Positions 24,573-33,812 of a stretch of DNA of 64,000 bases are shown in pieces. The translations under genes were made by a program, and so were the position numbers. Source of the stretch: Myxococcales bacterium (GTDB taxonomy: Bacteria; Myxococcota_A; Polyangia; Polyangiales; Ga0077539). Under the pieces are notes generated by a model, which saw nothing but the letters and a program-made list of their open reading frames with translations, searched no databases and had not been told where the DNA came from. Positions within the stretch are counted from its first letter, which is position 1; the number at the start of each line of letters is the position of its first letter. The stretch is taken from contig JAUSAZ010000047.1 in NCBI GenBank assembly GCA_030652255.1, positions 88,017 through 152,016 of the forward strand, in the 5' to 3' direction.

Positions 24573-27236
24573 ATGGAAACCCGCTGGTCACTCAAGCTCG
24601 AAGACCGGGCCGCGGCCGCCGCCAAGCGCATCAAGCGCGAGGTGCGCGAGCTCAACGCGGCCATGCGCGAGCTGGGGGAGCTGGCGGGCCTGTCCGACAA
24701 GGCGATGCGCACGATGGGCGGCGGGGACACCTCCCGCCGCCTGCGGGCGCAGACGGGGCTCATTCGCGAGCAGACCCGGGCCCTCCGGGAGCAGCGCGCG
24801 ATGCAGGCCCAGCGGGTGCGCGACGACCGGGCGGCCGGGCGCCAGCGCGAGCGGGAGACGCGGCAGCAGCTCGCCGCGCACCAGGCCGTTGCGCGCTCGA
24901 CGGCGCAGCGCGCGGCCGTCGCCCGTCGGCACGAGGCGGAAGCCCGCCGCGCCGAGGCGCGCGCGATGGGTGGCCGTACCCGCCTGGACGTCGCGGCGCC
25001 CTCCCGGATGGGGGGTCGCACGCGCATGGACGTGGCGGCCGGGGCCGGCGGGCGCACCCGCATGGACCTCGCCGACCTGAGCGGACGCACGCGCGCCGAG
25101 GGCGCCTCCCCGCAGGACGTGGCCCGCGGGCTCGCGTTCCAGCAGCGCGCGCGCGACCTCCAGGCCCGCCACCGGGCGCGCGTGGCCGCGGATGAGCGCC
25201 GGGCTTCGCAGGCTTCGGCGCGGGTCAACGAGCGCCAGCAGCGCAACAACCAGAACTACTTCCAGCGGCTCTCCCGGCTGCGCCAGGCGAGCTTCCGGGA
25301 AAACGACCAGCTGCGCCGCCGGGACGCCGCGCAGCACGCGCGCGCCGTGACGCAGGGCCGTCGCACCGAGGAGCGCTGGCGCCGCTCCGCCGACCGCGGC
25401 GGGCGCGAGGGGCTCTCGCAGATGCTCGGTATGGGCGGGCGCGGCGCGTCGGCCCTCTACGGCGGTGTCACCAGCATCGTGAGCGCCACGCTCTCCGCGG
25501 TCGCGGCCATCGCCGGGCTCGCGGTGGGCTTCGCCGGTCTCTCGGTGATGATCGGCGGCGCCATCCTCCAGATGGTCGCGTTCCGCGAGAGCACCATCAT
25601 GACGCTCTCCACCCTCATGCGGGTACCGGGCGAGGAGTCCATGACCCCGGCCCAGCGCCGCAACGCGCGCGAGATCGCGGCCACCGGCGAGCTCGGGTGG
25701 GCGCAGCAGTTCGGGCGCGAGACGCCGCTCTCGACGCAGCAGGTGGTCGAGCTGCGCACGCAGGCCTCGACGGCGGGCTACCAGGGCGCCGAGGCGCGCA
25801 CGATGACCGCCGCGGCGGCCGACGCGGGCGCGCTGCACCCCAACGACGCGAGCACGGGGAGCCGGTTCCTGCTCCAGATGGGGCAGCTCCGAAACTCCTC
25901 CCGCGCCCGCTCGGCGGACTACCGCCCCGCGGCGATGGCCGCTGGCGTGTCGGAGACCGCCGCCATGCGCCGCGCCGCGATCGCCGCGGGCGTGGTGCAG
26001 CGCCAGGGCGAGCGCGACCCGGCCTACCAGCGCCGGATCGAAGACGCCCAGGGCCGCGGGCAGATCACCGGGCGCCAGATGCACGACGCCATCCTCGCCG
26101 AGCAGAACGCTCAGCTCGGCAACCGCCGCTCGGGCGACTTCGCGCGCTCGCAGTCGGGCTCGATGGCGGCGGTGCTCAGCAACTTGGGCGAGGGCGCCGA
26201 GGCCTTCGTCACCAGCATCGCCAACATCGAGCGCCTCCCGGGCGTCTTGGCGTTGAAGGCGCTGCTCACGGACATCGCCGACACCCTCGGCGGCGCGACG
26301 CGCAACGGGAAGACCCTCCAGGCGGCATTCGCCGGGGGGCTCAACCGGGTGGCGGGCTTCGTGGGCACCATCTTCGGGAAGCGCGGCTTCGACGGTGCGC
26401 TCACCAGCGCGATGGAGACCGCGAAGGAACTCTGGCCGATCGTCACGGGCATGCTCGGGGCGTCCCGGGAGGGCTTCATGGAGGGCTTCGGTCCCTTCAT
26501 CACGGAGCTGCGCAGCGGCGCGGGCGAGTTCATGGCCAGCGGCGGACACGACCTCATCCAGTGGGCGAGGGAGTTCGGCCGCGGCCTCGGACTGATCAGC
26601 GTGTTCATGCTCCGCGTGACCGGCGCCGTGATCACGCTGAGCGCGCAGGCCGTGGCGGGCGTGGGCCCGCTCTACGACATGCTCGCGTCTCTCCAGGGCA
26701 TCGTCGAGCAACTGCGCGAGGCCCGCGCGGTGGGCAACCGGATCGCCGACCCGTTCGGCGCTGCGCGCGCCGCGGCGTGGGAGTCCATCCTGGACTTCTT
26801 CGGCATCGGCGAGCGCATGGGCGACGGCGTCGCCGCCGGCTTCCGCTCGCGACAGGGCGCGATGCAGGCGGAGATCAGCAGCGTCATGGCGTCGCTCCCC
26901 GCGACCGCCCGCGCCGACATGCAGATCAAGTCGCCCAGCCGCGTGATGGCCGACCTCGTCGGCGAACCTCTCGGCGACGGCGTCACCATGGGCCTGCGCA
27001 ACAGCGCCGACGGCGTCCAGGCAGCGATGAGCAGCCTCGTCGCGCCGCCGGGCCTGCCCGGCTTCGGCGGCGGGGCGCTCGGCGGCTTCGGCGGGGCGCC
27101 GATCTCCATCGGTCCCTTCACCATTCAGATCGACGGCGCACAGGACGCGTCGGGCGTGGTCGATGAACTCCAGGCGCGGGTGGAGTCCATCTTCGCCGGG
27201 ATGTTCGAGCGCGCGCAGCTCGCCGGAGTCGGCTGA
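24573..27236 (+). CDS. Tape measure protein
   Basis: 887 residues, the longest structural gene. The N-terminal 270 residues are Arg/Glu/Gln-rich coiled coil, including four near-repeats of GGRTR(L/M)DVA at about 130 to 175. Residues about 290 to 345 are hydrophobic (LSAVAAIAGLAVGFAGLSVM), as expected for the part that inserts in the host membrane. A second hydrophobic stretch lies at about 670 to 700. The end has IKSPSRVMADLVGEPLGDGV, a motif common at tape-measure C-termini. It sets tail length and is chaperoned by the two upstream products. Confidence 0.9.
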   Translation: METRWSLKLEDRAAAAAKRIKREVRELNAAMRELGELAGLSDKAMRTMGGGDTSRRLRAQTGLIREQTRALREQRAMQAQRVRDDRAAGRQRERETRQQLAAHQAVARSTAQRAAVARRHEAEARRAEARAMGGRTRLDVAAPSRMGGRTRMDVAAGAGGRTRMDLADLSGRTRAEGASPQDVARGLAFQQRARDLQARHRARVAADERRASQASARVNERQQRNNQNYFQRLSRLRQASFRENDQLRRRDAAQHARAVTQGRRTEERWRRSADRGGREGLSQMLGMGGRGASALYGGVTSIVSATLSAVAAIAGLAVGFAGLSVMIGGAILQMVAFRESTIMTLSTLMRVPGEESMTPAQRRNAREIAATGELGWAQQFGRETPLSTQQVVELRTQASTAGYQGAEARTMTAAAADAGALHPNDASTGSRFLLQMGQLRNSSRARSADYRPAAMAAGVSETAAMRRAAIAAGVVQRQGERDPAYQRRIEDAQGRGQITGRQMHDAILAEQNAQLGNRRSGDFARSQSGSMAAVLSNLGEGAEAFVTSIANIERLPGVLALKALLTDIADTLGGATRNGKTLQAAFAGGLNRVAGFVGTIFGKRGFDGALTSAMETAKELWPIVTGMLGASREGFMEGFGPFITELRSGAGEFMASGGHDLIQWAREFGRGLGLISVFMLRVTGAVITLSAQAVAGVGPLYDMLASLQGIVEQLREARAVGNRIADPFGAARAAAWESILDFFGIGERMGDGVAAGFRSRQGAMQAEISSVMASLPATARADMQIKSPSRVMADLVGEPLGDGVTMGLRNSADGVQAAMSSLVAPPGLPGFGGGALGGFGGAPISIGPFTIQIDGAQDASGVVDELQARVESIFAGMFERAQLAGVG

Positions 27237-27970
27237 TGACCACCCCCACCAGCGCACCCTCGGCCCTCGACACCCGGGCGCCCGGGTTCTTCCAGGGCCT
27301 GCCCGCGACCCCCGCGGCCGCGGTCACCAGCGCCAGGGCCCGACGCCCCGCGGCGCCGCCGCCGACGCCCGCCCGCGTCGCGCTGGTGGCGCCGTGGCGC
27401 GACCCGACGAAGTGGGACGAGATCACCATCGCCGGGATCACCTTCACGGGGAAGGTCGACGTCGACGGCGATGCGCTCAAGCCCAAGGCGGACCACCGCC
27501 GCAGCCGCGGCAGCAACGGTCGCCGCCACGTCGCGGCGGGCCACGACACCGTGGACTTCACCGTGGTGCTCGCCGCCTTCCCCGAGGACGACGAGGCCAT
27601 CGAAGACCTGCACGTGCAGGAGATGGACGCGATCTACGCGCGCCTCTCCGACGAGTCCCCGACGCGCCAGGGCGGCGCCGCCTTCCCGGTGGCGTACCCC
27701 TCGCTCGCCTTCGCGCGCATCTCGATGGCCACCGTCGAGAGCATCACGCTGCCCAAGTTCGAGGCGGGCGGGATGCTCCTGATGACCATCAAGTTCAAGG
27801 CGTTCAAGGAGCCGGTGCCGCGCACCGTCCGCGCGACGACGACGCCGGCCGAGTCGCAGACCCCCGCCGCCATCGGGGCGAACAACCGCGGCGAGACGAT
27901 GGTGCCGATCGACCGCGGCCCGCGCCTCCCCGACCCGCCCTCGCGCTCCGGCGCCGCCGCCCCCCGATGA
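27236..27970 (+). CDS. Tail protein between tape measure and baseplate hub
   Basis: 244 residues; the ATG shares a base with the tape-measure TGA. A 50-residue Pro/Ala-rich N-terminus is followed by a beta-rich domain (about 60 to 215; WDEITIAGITFTGKVDVDGD, HDTVDFTVVLAAFPEDDEAI, ARISMATVESITLPKFEAGG). In Mu-like phages this slot holds the DNA-circularisation/gp43 or tube-initiator type protein. No decisive motif is seen. It overlaps the hub gene. Confidence 0.65.
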   Translation: MTTPTSAPSALDTRAPGFFQGLPATPAAAVTSARARRPAAPPPTPARVALVAPWRDPTKWDEITIAGITFTGKVDVDGDALKPKADHRRSRGSNGRRHVAAGHDTVDFTVVLAAFPEDDEAIEDLHVQEMDAIYARLSDESPTRQGGAAFPVAYPSLAFARISMATVESITLPKFEAGGMLLMTIKFKAFKEPVPRTVRATTTPAESQTPAAIGANNRGETMVPIDRGPRLPDPPSRSGAAAPR

Positions 27971-29118
27971 CCACCCTCGCCGGCCACCCCCTGCTCTCGC
28001 TCTCGCTGGTGATCCCGCGCACAGGCGCGTGGACCGCCGATGTGGAGGTGGACACCGACGAGGCCCTCACGGGCGTCGTCGACCTCGCTCTCGAAGGCCG
28101 GGTCTGGCGCGCCACCGTGGCGCGCGGCTCCGTCGCCTTCGGTCGGTGGTCCGGGCGCCTGGTCGGGGCGGGCGCGCTGCTCGCCGAGCTCGCGCCGCTG
28201 GCCCAGGCCTCGACCACTCTCCGCGGGGTGCTCGACGAGGTGCTGCGCGAGACCGCCACCACGCTCGCTCCCGGCGTCGGGGACCTCTCCGCGACGGTGG
28301 CGCGCTGGCACCGCTCGGCGACGACCGGCGCGCAGGAGCTCGCCGAGGTCGCGCTGCGCGCTGGGATGTCCTGGCGGGTGCTCGCCGACGCGACGGTGTG
28401 GGTGGGGCCCGAGACCTGGGACGCGGCCGACGTCGGCGCCGACGTGGAGGTGCTCGACCGCGACCCCGTGCTCGGGCGCTACGAGCTCGCCGGCGCCGAC
28501 GCCCTCGACATCCGCCCGGGCACGATCGTGCAGCTGCGCGAGGGGGCCTCGGACACCTTCGTGCGGGTCGGCGCCGTCGTGCACCGGCTGGAGGGCGTGG
28601 CCCTCCGGACGAGCGTGCTCGAGGAGCAGCAGGAGACCACCGCGGGGCGCCTCTGGGCGGCCTTCGTCGCGGTGGTGCTGCGCATCACCCGGCGCTTCGA
28701 CCGCACCGGGAGCTACGCGGCGCGCGTGGTGGCGCAGAACGCCGACGGCACCCTCGACCTGCAACCCGACGACGCCCGCCGACCGAGCTGCCAGCGCGTG
28801 CCCTACCGCACGCTGCCCGGGCTCGCGGTGGAGATCCCGGCGGGCGCGCGCGTCTCGTACACCTACGAGGACGGCGACCCGCGTCGGCCGCTCGTCACGC
28901 TCTGGGAGCCCTCGACGGCCGCGGGGAAGTGGACGCTCTACGGCGGCACCCACCCGGCGGCGCGCCAGGGCCACGCGGTGCAGGTGACCATCCCCGCGGG
29001 CGCGGTGCACGTCACCAACCCTGCGATCCCTGCTGTGCCGCCGACGATCCCGAGCCCGGGCCCCATCACCCTCAGCGGGACCATCACCGCGGGCACCGCG
29101 ACCTTCCTCCTGCCATGA
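27967..29118 (+). CDS. Baseplate hub-spike protein (Mu gp44/gp45-like fusion)
   Basis: 383 residues; ATG overlaps the upstream stop. Residues 1 to about 240 have the hub-like pattern (LRGVLDEVLRETATTLAPGV, RAGMSWRVLADATVWVGPET). Residues about 250 to 320 form an OB-fold spike segment (YAARVVAQNADGTLDLQPDD, EIPAGARVSYTYEDGDPRRP). The final 60 are Pro/Thr/Gly repeats that may form the beta-helical tip. Phages such as Mu split hub and spike into two genes, so this looks like a fused form. The protein pierces the outer membrane. Confidence 0.72.
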   Translation: MTTLAGHPLLSLSLVIPRTGAWTADVEVDTDEALTGVVDLALEGRVWRATVARGSVAFGRWSGRLVGAGALLAELAPLAQASTTLRGVLDEVLRETATTLAPGVGDLSATVARWHRSATTGAQELAEVALRAGMSWRVLADATVWVGPETWDAADVGADVEVLDRDPVLGRYELAGADALDIRPGTIVQLREGASDTFVRVGAVVHRLEGVALRTSVLEEQQETTAGRLWAAFVAVVLRITRRFDRTGSYAARVVAQNADGTLDLQPDDARRPSCQRVPYRTLPGLAVEIPAGARVSYTYEDGDPRRPLVTLWEPSTAAGKWTLYGGTHPAARQGHAVQVTIPAGAVHVTNPAIPAVPPTIPSPGPITLSGTITAGTATFLLP

Positions 29119-29522
29119 CCTCCCTCGGCACCGACATCAGCACCCCCATCGGCGCCGACGGGCAGATCGGGCTCGACCCGTACCTGCGCGTCGTGAGCGA
29201 GCTGGAGTGCCTCGCGCAGGCGCTCGCCCGTCGGCTCGTGACGCCGCGCGGCTCGCTCTACCGGCACCCGCTCTACGGCTACGACGTGCGGCAGTGGCTC
29301 AACGCGGACCTCGATGACGCCGACCTGGCGGAGATCGAGCGGGCCTCGGCCGAGGAGCTGCGCGCCGATGAGCGCGTCGACGACGTGGCCGTGGTCGCGT
29401 CCTTCGCCGACGAGGCCCTCTCGCTCGTCATCACCGTCCGCGCCCTCACCGGGCAGACGTTCCGCTTCATCCTCGCCGTCGGTCAGGTGACCGTCGCCCT
29501 CTTGCGCCTGGAGTCCCTGTGA
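29115..29522 (+). CDS. Baseplate wedge protein (gp25/Mu gp46-like)
   Basis: 135 residues. The region RGSLYRHPLYGYDVRQWLNA followed by ERVDDVAVVASFADEALSLV is the pattern of the gp25/gpW-like DUF2634 lysozyme-fold baseplate protein. It overlaps the hub gene and the gpJ gene (ATGA and GTGA), giving the usual W-J order. It starts sheath polymerisation and forms part of the wedge. Confidence 0.85.
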   Translation: MTSLGTDISTPIGADGQIGLDPYLRVVSELECLAQALARRLVTPRGSLYRHPLYGYDVRQWLNADLDDADLAEIERASAEELRADERVDDVAVVASFADEALSLVITVRALTGQTFRFILAVGQVTVALLRLESL

Positions 29523-30700
29523 CCGTCACCAGCGTCTACGAGATCCTCGTCGCCAAGACGGAGGACGAGCTTATCGACGAGCAGCTCGCCGACATGGCGG
29601 CCGCCGACCCGCCGCTCCCGGTGACGGCATGGCAGCCCGGCGACGTCGCTCTCACGCTGGTGGAGACCGACGCGGGGGCGCTCGCCGACGTCCACCAGAC
29701 CGTCGGGCAGCTCGGCGCCGCCGCCTTCCTCTCGACGGCCGCGGCGCTCGCCGACGGCCGCTGGCTCACCCTCCGGGCGAAGTCGACCTTCAATCTCGAC
29801 CGCATCCTCGCGACCTTCACGACCGGCACCGGGACGCTGACCAACGCCGCCGGCGCAGGCCCTCACACGATCGCCCCGGGCGCCCTCGTCATCGCCACGG
29901 CCGCGGGGCTGCGGTACCGCAGCACCAACACCGCCAACGTCATCGTGCCGCTCGGGGGCTCGGTGGCGATCACGCTGCGCGCCGAGGGCTCGGGGACGGC
30001 CTACAACCGCACCGGCGGCGAGCTCTCGGTGCTGGTGACGCCGGCCAACGCCGGGATGAGCTTCGCGGCGGCGAGCGGCACCGCGTGGATCACCGCCAGC
30101 GCGCGCGACGAGGAGAGCAACGCGGCGCTCGTGACCCGCTGCCGGGCCCGTTGGGCGACGCTGGCCGTCGCGGGCTGCGGCACCCGCGAGGCGTACACGT
30201 TCAACATCCTCTCGGCGACGATGGACGGCACGGCGACGGGCACGAGCTGCGGCGTCACCCGCGTCGGCTTCCTCGCGCCGCCGGGCGACGGCACCGTGCC
30301 CATCGTGATCGCGGGCGCGACGGGCCTGCTCACCGATGGCCAGCGCGACGCGGTGCGGGCGTACATCAACACCCGGCGGGGCATCACCGACGCGCCGGGG
30401 ATCAACCACGCGACGCCGGTGTCCGTGAACCCGGTGGGCACGGTCACGTTCAAGGCGGGGCTCAACACGGCAGGGAACCAGCTCCTGGTGGAGACCGCGA
30501 TCAGCGCGTACATCAACGCGCTCCCGATGGGCGACGACCTGAGCTCGGGCTTCGTCGATCAGGCCCAGGTCTTCGCCGCCATCCTCGCGGCCGTGCCCGG
30601 CGGCTTCGTCGACGTCGACCTGTCAGCGCCGACGGACACGACCATCGGAGAGGGCGAGGTGGCCGTGGTCACCAGCTTCGCCGGGCTGACCTACGCCTAA
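29519..30700 (+). CDS. Baseplate protein J (Mu gp47-like)
   Basis: 393 residues from a GTG overlapping the previous stop. The N-terminal helix-rich part (VYEILVAKTEDELIDEQLAD), the central TFTTGTGTLTNAAGAGPHTI and the C-terminal region (TPVSVNPVGTVTFKAGLNTA, then AAVPGGFVDVDLSAP) match the Baseplate_J family, which forms the wedge ring. Its stop codon overlaps the stop of the convergent lipoprotein gene at 30697, showing that the reversed genes were placed exactly at the operon junction. Confidence 0.88.
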   Translation: MTVTSVYEILVAKTEDELIDEQLADMAAADPPLPVTAWQPGDVALTLVETDAGALADVHQTVGQLGAAAFLSTAAALADGRWLTLRAKSTFNLDRILATFTTGTGTLTNAAGAGPHTIAPGALVIATAAGLRYRSTNTANVIVPLGGSVAITLRAEGSGTAYNRTGGELSVLVTPANAGMSFAAASGTAWITASARDEESNAALVTRCRARWATLAVAGCGTREAYTFNILSATMDGTATGTSCGVTRVGFLAPPGDGTVPIVIAGATGLLTDGQRDAVRAYINTRRGITDAPGINHATPVSVNPVGTVTFKAGLNTAGNQLLVETAISAYINALPMGDDLSSGFVDQAQVFAAILAAVPGGFVDVDLSAPTDTTIGEGEVAVVTSFAGLTYA

Positions 30701-31149
30701 CGGGTGCAGCGGCAGCGGAGGCAGATGTCTCCGATCGGGCAGGTGTTTCCGCACCCGCCGCAGTGGTAGGTGCGTCCGCCGTCGACCTCCCCGAGCTGCG
30801 TCATCACGTTGCGCCCGTCGCACTCCATGATCCCGTTGACGAGGCAGGCCCCGTAGGTGTCGGGCGGGACATCAACCCCCGCATCGGCCCCGGTGTCAGC
30901 CGGCCCCGCGTCGGCAACTGCGATGGGGACGTCCAGCGCGCTGCCGCGATCCTCCGGGGCCTGCACATCCGGCCCCGCGTCGCCGACTGCAACGACGTCC
31001 AGGGCCCCGCCGTCGACCGCCACGCACGCGCCCGCCATGCACACCGTCCCGGGCCCGCAGGCGCTCGAGCAGGGCCCCGCATCGGGCAGCAGCACGGGGT
31101 CGGCGGAGCAGGCGGCGAGGGCGATGGCGGCGAGGAAAGGCAGGCGCAT
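30697..31149 (-). CDS. Moron lipoprotein with Asp/Ala/Pro linker and Cys-rich tail
   Basis: 150 residues. A short signal (MRLPFLAAIALAAC) ends in a lipobox with Cys14, so the protein is probably an outer-membrane lipoprotein. A Cys cluster (CSSACGPGTVCMAGACV) follows at about 29 to 45, then about 60 residues of DAGPD-type linker, then a second Cys cluster ending CGGCGNTCPIGDICLRC. The gene runs against the baseplate operon and its stop overlaps that of gpJ. The style is that of myxobacterial surface lipoproteins. It is probably expressed from the prophage and changes the host surface; that role is inferred. Confidence 0.72.
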   Translation of the reverse strand: MRLPFLAAIALAACSADPVLLPDAGPCSSACGPGTVCMAGACVAVDGGALDVVAVGDAGPDVQAPEDRGSALDVPIAVADAGPADTGADAGVDVPPDTYGACLVNGIMECDGRNVMTQLGEVDGGRTYHCGGCGNTCPIGDICLRCRCTR

Positions 31150-31189
31150 GGTCGGATGGTACGCGGGCCGGGCCCGTAGCGTCACCGGG

Positions 31190-31675
31190 TCACATGCGGC
31201 AGCGGCGGCGGCACGAGATGCACGTGCGTCCGCACGGACATCCGCGAACGCAGTGTCGCGCCGTCGACCTCCAGCGAGTCGGCTCGGGCGCGCCCCCGTA
31301 GGACGGGTCCGCCGGCGGCACCCATCGCGGTTCGTAGTAGGGCACGGGCGGAGTTGGGGGCGGGGTCATCATCCCGATCTGCTCCCCGTTGTTCTGAATG
31401 GGCGGGGCCGCGAACAGCGGCGCGGGATGCGGCTCCTGGTGCTGCTGCGGAACCGCTGATATCGAAGAAATCGCCGACCTCACCAGCAGACACAGCACGA
31501 GCCCAGCGACTCCCAGCAGGAACAGCACGGGGTTCGAGGGCGGCCGCGGCGCAGGGGGTGTCCAGGGTTGCTGGTACGGAGTCCCCTGCCATTGCTGCGG
31601 GTGCTGCTGCGGCGGCGCCTGACGATATCCGCCCTCGGGCGGCACCCGCCACGACGGCGGCCCCTGGTAGCTCAT
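31190..31675 (-). CDS. Moron Pro/Gln-rich single-pass membrane protein with Cys-rich tail
   Basis: 161 residues. An N-terminal cytosolic-like region of 50 residues is Pro/Gln/Tyr-rich (GYRQAPPQQHPQQWQGTPYQ). One membrane helix follows (PVLFLLGVAGLVLCLLV). A second Pro-rich stretch (MMTPPPTPPVPYYEP) leads to a Cys-rich end (CVRGCPCGRTCISC). It lies 40 bases upstream of the lipoprotein on the same strand, so the two probably form one transcript. Both end in Cys clusters, suggesting partner proteins. No family is recognised. Confidence 0.62.
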   Translation of the reverse strand: MSYQGPPSWRVPPEGGYRQAPPQQHPQQWQGTPYQQPWTPPAPRPPSNPVLFLLGVAGLVLCLLVRSAISSISAVPQQHQEPHPAPLFAAPPIQNNGEQIGMMTPPPTPPVPYYEPRWVPPADPSYGGAPEPTRWRSTARHCVRGCPCGRTCISCRRRCRM

Positions 31676-31759
31676 CCCGCCGACGCTACCTCCGCTCCCT
31701 GACCTCGCACATCCCCTCCCGCGACAGGGCTCCGCGCCCTGTCCGAAGGCCGGACACCC

Positions 31760-32443
31760 ATGACCCTCTACCGCGACTACCAGCCCGCGCTCTACCCGAC
31801 GGCGCTCCAGGACCCCTACGGGCAGACCTGGGGCCGGGTGCAGGGCGCGATGAAGGACCGGGTCATCACCCTCGCGGCCGATGCGGTCGACGCCGGCCTG
31901 GTGCTCCGCTGCACCAACGACGCGCTCCCCCTCCTCGGCGCCGACGTCTCCCTCGAGCAGTTCCCCACCGAGGACGCCGACGAATACCGCGTCCGCATCT
32001 CGCAGGCCTGGGACGTGTGGCCGTGGGCCGGGACGGAGACGGGCCTCGCGGTGGTGGCGGAGCAGCTCGGCGTGGCGCCCCCGGTGGTGTTCGTCACGGG
32101 GCGCACCTGGCCCCAGGGCCGCCCCGACCTCTGGGCGCGCTGGTGGATCCTCGTCCCGGTGCTCGCGACGCCCTACTCGCCCGACGGGACCTGGGCCGAC
32201 GCGGGCACCTGGGACGACGGCGGCACCTGGGACTCCGACGCGACGCCCGAGGAGGTCGAGCGCAGCCGACGCGCGCTCCGGCAGTTCACCAACGCGCGCG
32301 ACGTCGGGCACCTCCGCTTCGCCTTCAACACCACCGACTACTGGGACGACGGGGGCGTGTGGGACGGCGGCGAGATCGACGAATCGCTCGAAGACACCGA
32401 CCTCTGGAACGATGACCCCGCCTTCCTGGAGTGGAGAATCTGA
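31760..32443 (+). CDS. Baseplate/tail protein I-like (Mu gp48)
   Basis: 227 residues. Residues about 130 to 170 carry the Trp/Asp-rich GTWADAGTWDDGGTWDSDAT followed by EEVERSRRALRQF, typical of P2 gpI/Mu gp48-type proteins that link the baseplate to the fibres. Its normal neighbour gpJ lies before the reversed gene pair, so the moron cassette splits the J-I pair. It is directly followed by fibre-like genes. Confidence 0.72.
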   Translation: MTLYRDYQPALYPTALQDPYGQTWGRVQGAMKDRVITLAADAVDAGLVLRCTNDALPLLGADVSLEQFPTEDADEYRVRISQAWDVWPWAGTETGLAVVAEQLGVAPPVVFVTGRTWPQGRPDLWARWWILVPVLATPYSPDGTWADAGTWDDGGTWDSDATPEEVERSRRALRQFTNARDVGHLRFAFNTTDYWDDGGVWDGGEIDESLEDTDLWNDDPAFLEWRI

Positions 32444-33319
32444 ATGCCCACCGACGTCACCGAAACGCTCTCCTTCCCCTCCACGATCGCGGTCCCCGTC
32501 GGAGGGGACGCCCGCACCGCGGCGAGCGTCGCGACGCCGTTCGAGCGCCTCGCGCGGCGCACGCGGGTGCTGCTCAACGCGATCGCGGGGCACCTCATCT
32601 GGAGCGGCCGCCTCCGCTCGGGTACGCCCGTCTCCGGCACGGGCGTCTTCGCCGACGAGATCGTCTCGGTGGTCATCGGCGAGGCGTACCTCGTCGGCAA
32701 CGCCACCTACGAGGTGCCTGGTGCGCTCTCGGCCGTCGCCGCGTGGCGCTACGTCTACGCCTACAACAACGCCGGGGTGCTCGCGCTGCAGCACTCGCTC
32801 GACGCGCCCGACGCCTCGCTCACCTGGAAGTCGACGGGCGTCGGGACGCACCGCTACCTCGGGTGCTTCCGCACCGACGCTGCGGGCGCGGTGATGCCCT
32901 TCCGCGCGACGCGCGGGCGCTACCTCTACCGGCGCAGCGCGATGCTGGGCGTCGCCGCCGACCTCGCCAGCGACGGCCTGCGGGCGCTCAACGACACCGG
33001 CGCCTCGGCGGCCGCGCTGGTGGACCTCACCCCTGTGCTTCCGCCGCACGCGCGCGCCGCCATCATCAACGCGGAGATCGCGGCGGTGGCGACGGGGTCG
33101 GACGGGTACGCCATCCTCAACCTCTACACCTCCGACGAGACCGCGGCGGCCTCGCAGCGCCTCAGGGCCAACGTCGACGCGACCGGCAACGAGTCTACCG
33201 TGTCGACGCTGGCGGAGATCGAGGTCACCGCCGACGCCGACCTCGCCATCGGCTACGGCGTCGTCCTCTCCGGCGCGACCGCGGCCTACACGATCGACGT
33301 GCTCGGCTGGCAGGAGTAG
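32444..33319 (+). CDS. Tail fibre-like protein
   Basis: 291 residues, starting right after the gpI-like stop. It is Ala/Thr/Val-rich with mostly beta sequence (YLVGNATYEVPGALSAVAAW, GTHRYLGCFRTDAAGAVMPF). No cell-binding domain is recognised. In position it is the fibre or fibre-attachment protein. No chaperone gene of the Mu U type is seen downstream. Confidence 0.55.
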   Translation: MPTDVTETLSFPSTIAVPVGGDARTAASVATPFERLARRTRVLLNAIAGHLIWSGRLRSGTPVSGTGVFADEIVSVVIGEAYLVGNATYEVPGALSAVAAWRYVYAYNNAGVLALQHSLDAPDASLTWKSTGVGTHRYLGCFRTDAAGAVMPFRATRGRYLYRRSAMLGVAADLASDGLRALNDTGASAAALVDLTPVLPPHARAAIINAEIAAVATGSDGYAILNLYTSDETAAASQRLRANVDATGNESTVSTLAEIEVTADADLAIGYGVVLSGATAAYTIDVLGWQE

Positions 33320-33382
33320 CCGCCCGCCCCCTCCGCCCTCCCGTCCCCGCCACCGCGGCCCCGCGCCGCCCTGGAGTCCCCC

Positions 33383-33811
33383 ATGTCCAGTCTCTTCGAC
33401 AAGAGCGCCCCCACCGAGCTCTGCGACGGCCCTCTCACGACGTCCTACGTCGGGTCGGCCGTCCTCGACGTCTCGACGCACAGCCACGTCACGCTCACGA
33501 TGTTCTACAGCCCCGACGACGGCACGGGCCTCGAGGTGCTGCCCGAGGTGCTGATCGCCGGGTCCGCCGGGGAGTCCGACGACGAGTGGCAGCCCGCGGT
33601 CTCGACGCTCTCGGCGGGCACCCCCGCGTCGGGCGCGGTCGCCATGGAGATGCTGGCGACGTCGTACACGCTCCCCGCGGCGGGCTCGCGCTCGCTCGAG
33701 GTGAAGGTGCTCGGCGCCACCAGCTTCCGGGTGCGGGTGCGCGAGCTCGGCGCCCCGGGCACGCCCGGCGAGGCCACGGTGTACGCGGTGCGCTCGCGGC
33801 TGGGGGCCTGA
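33383..33811 (+). CDS. Small beta-rich structural protein
   Basis: 142 residues of mostly beta sequence (SHVTLTMFYSPDDGTGLEVL, then ATSFRVRVRELGAPGTPGEA). It follows a 63-base gap and lies one base before the next gene. The pattern suggests a small immunoglobulin-like or fibre-tip module. No family is recognised. Confidence 0.5.
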   Translation: MSSLFDKSAPTELCDGPLTTSYVGSAVLDVSTHSHVTLTMFYSPDDGTGLEVLPEVLIAGSAGESDDEWQPAVSTLSAGTPASGAVAMEMLATSYTLPAAGSRSLEVKVLGATSFRVRVRELGAPGTPGEATVYAVRSRLGA

Positions 33812-33812
33812 C

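Noticed and set aside
24963..25095. Short repeats considered as a CRISPR-like or iteron array
   Set aside because: The repeats follow the codon frame of the tape measure and vary in DNA, so they are protein repeats.
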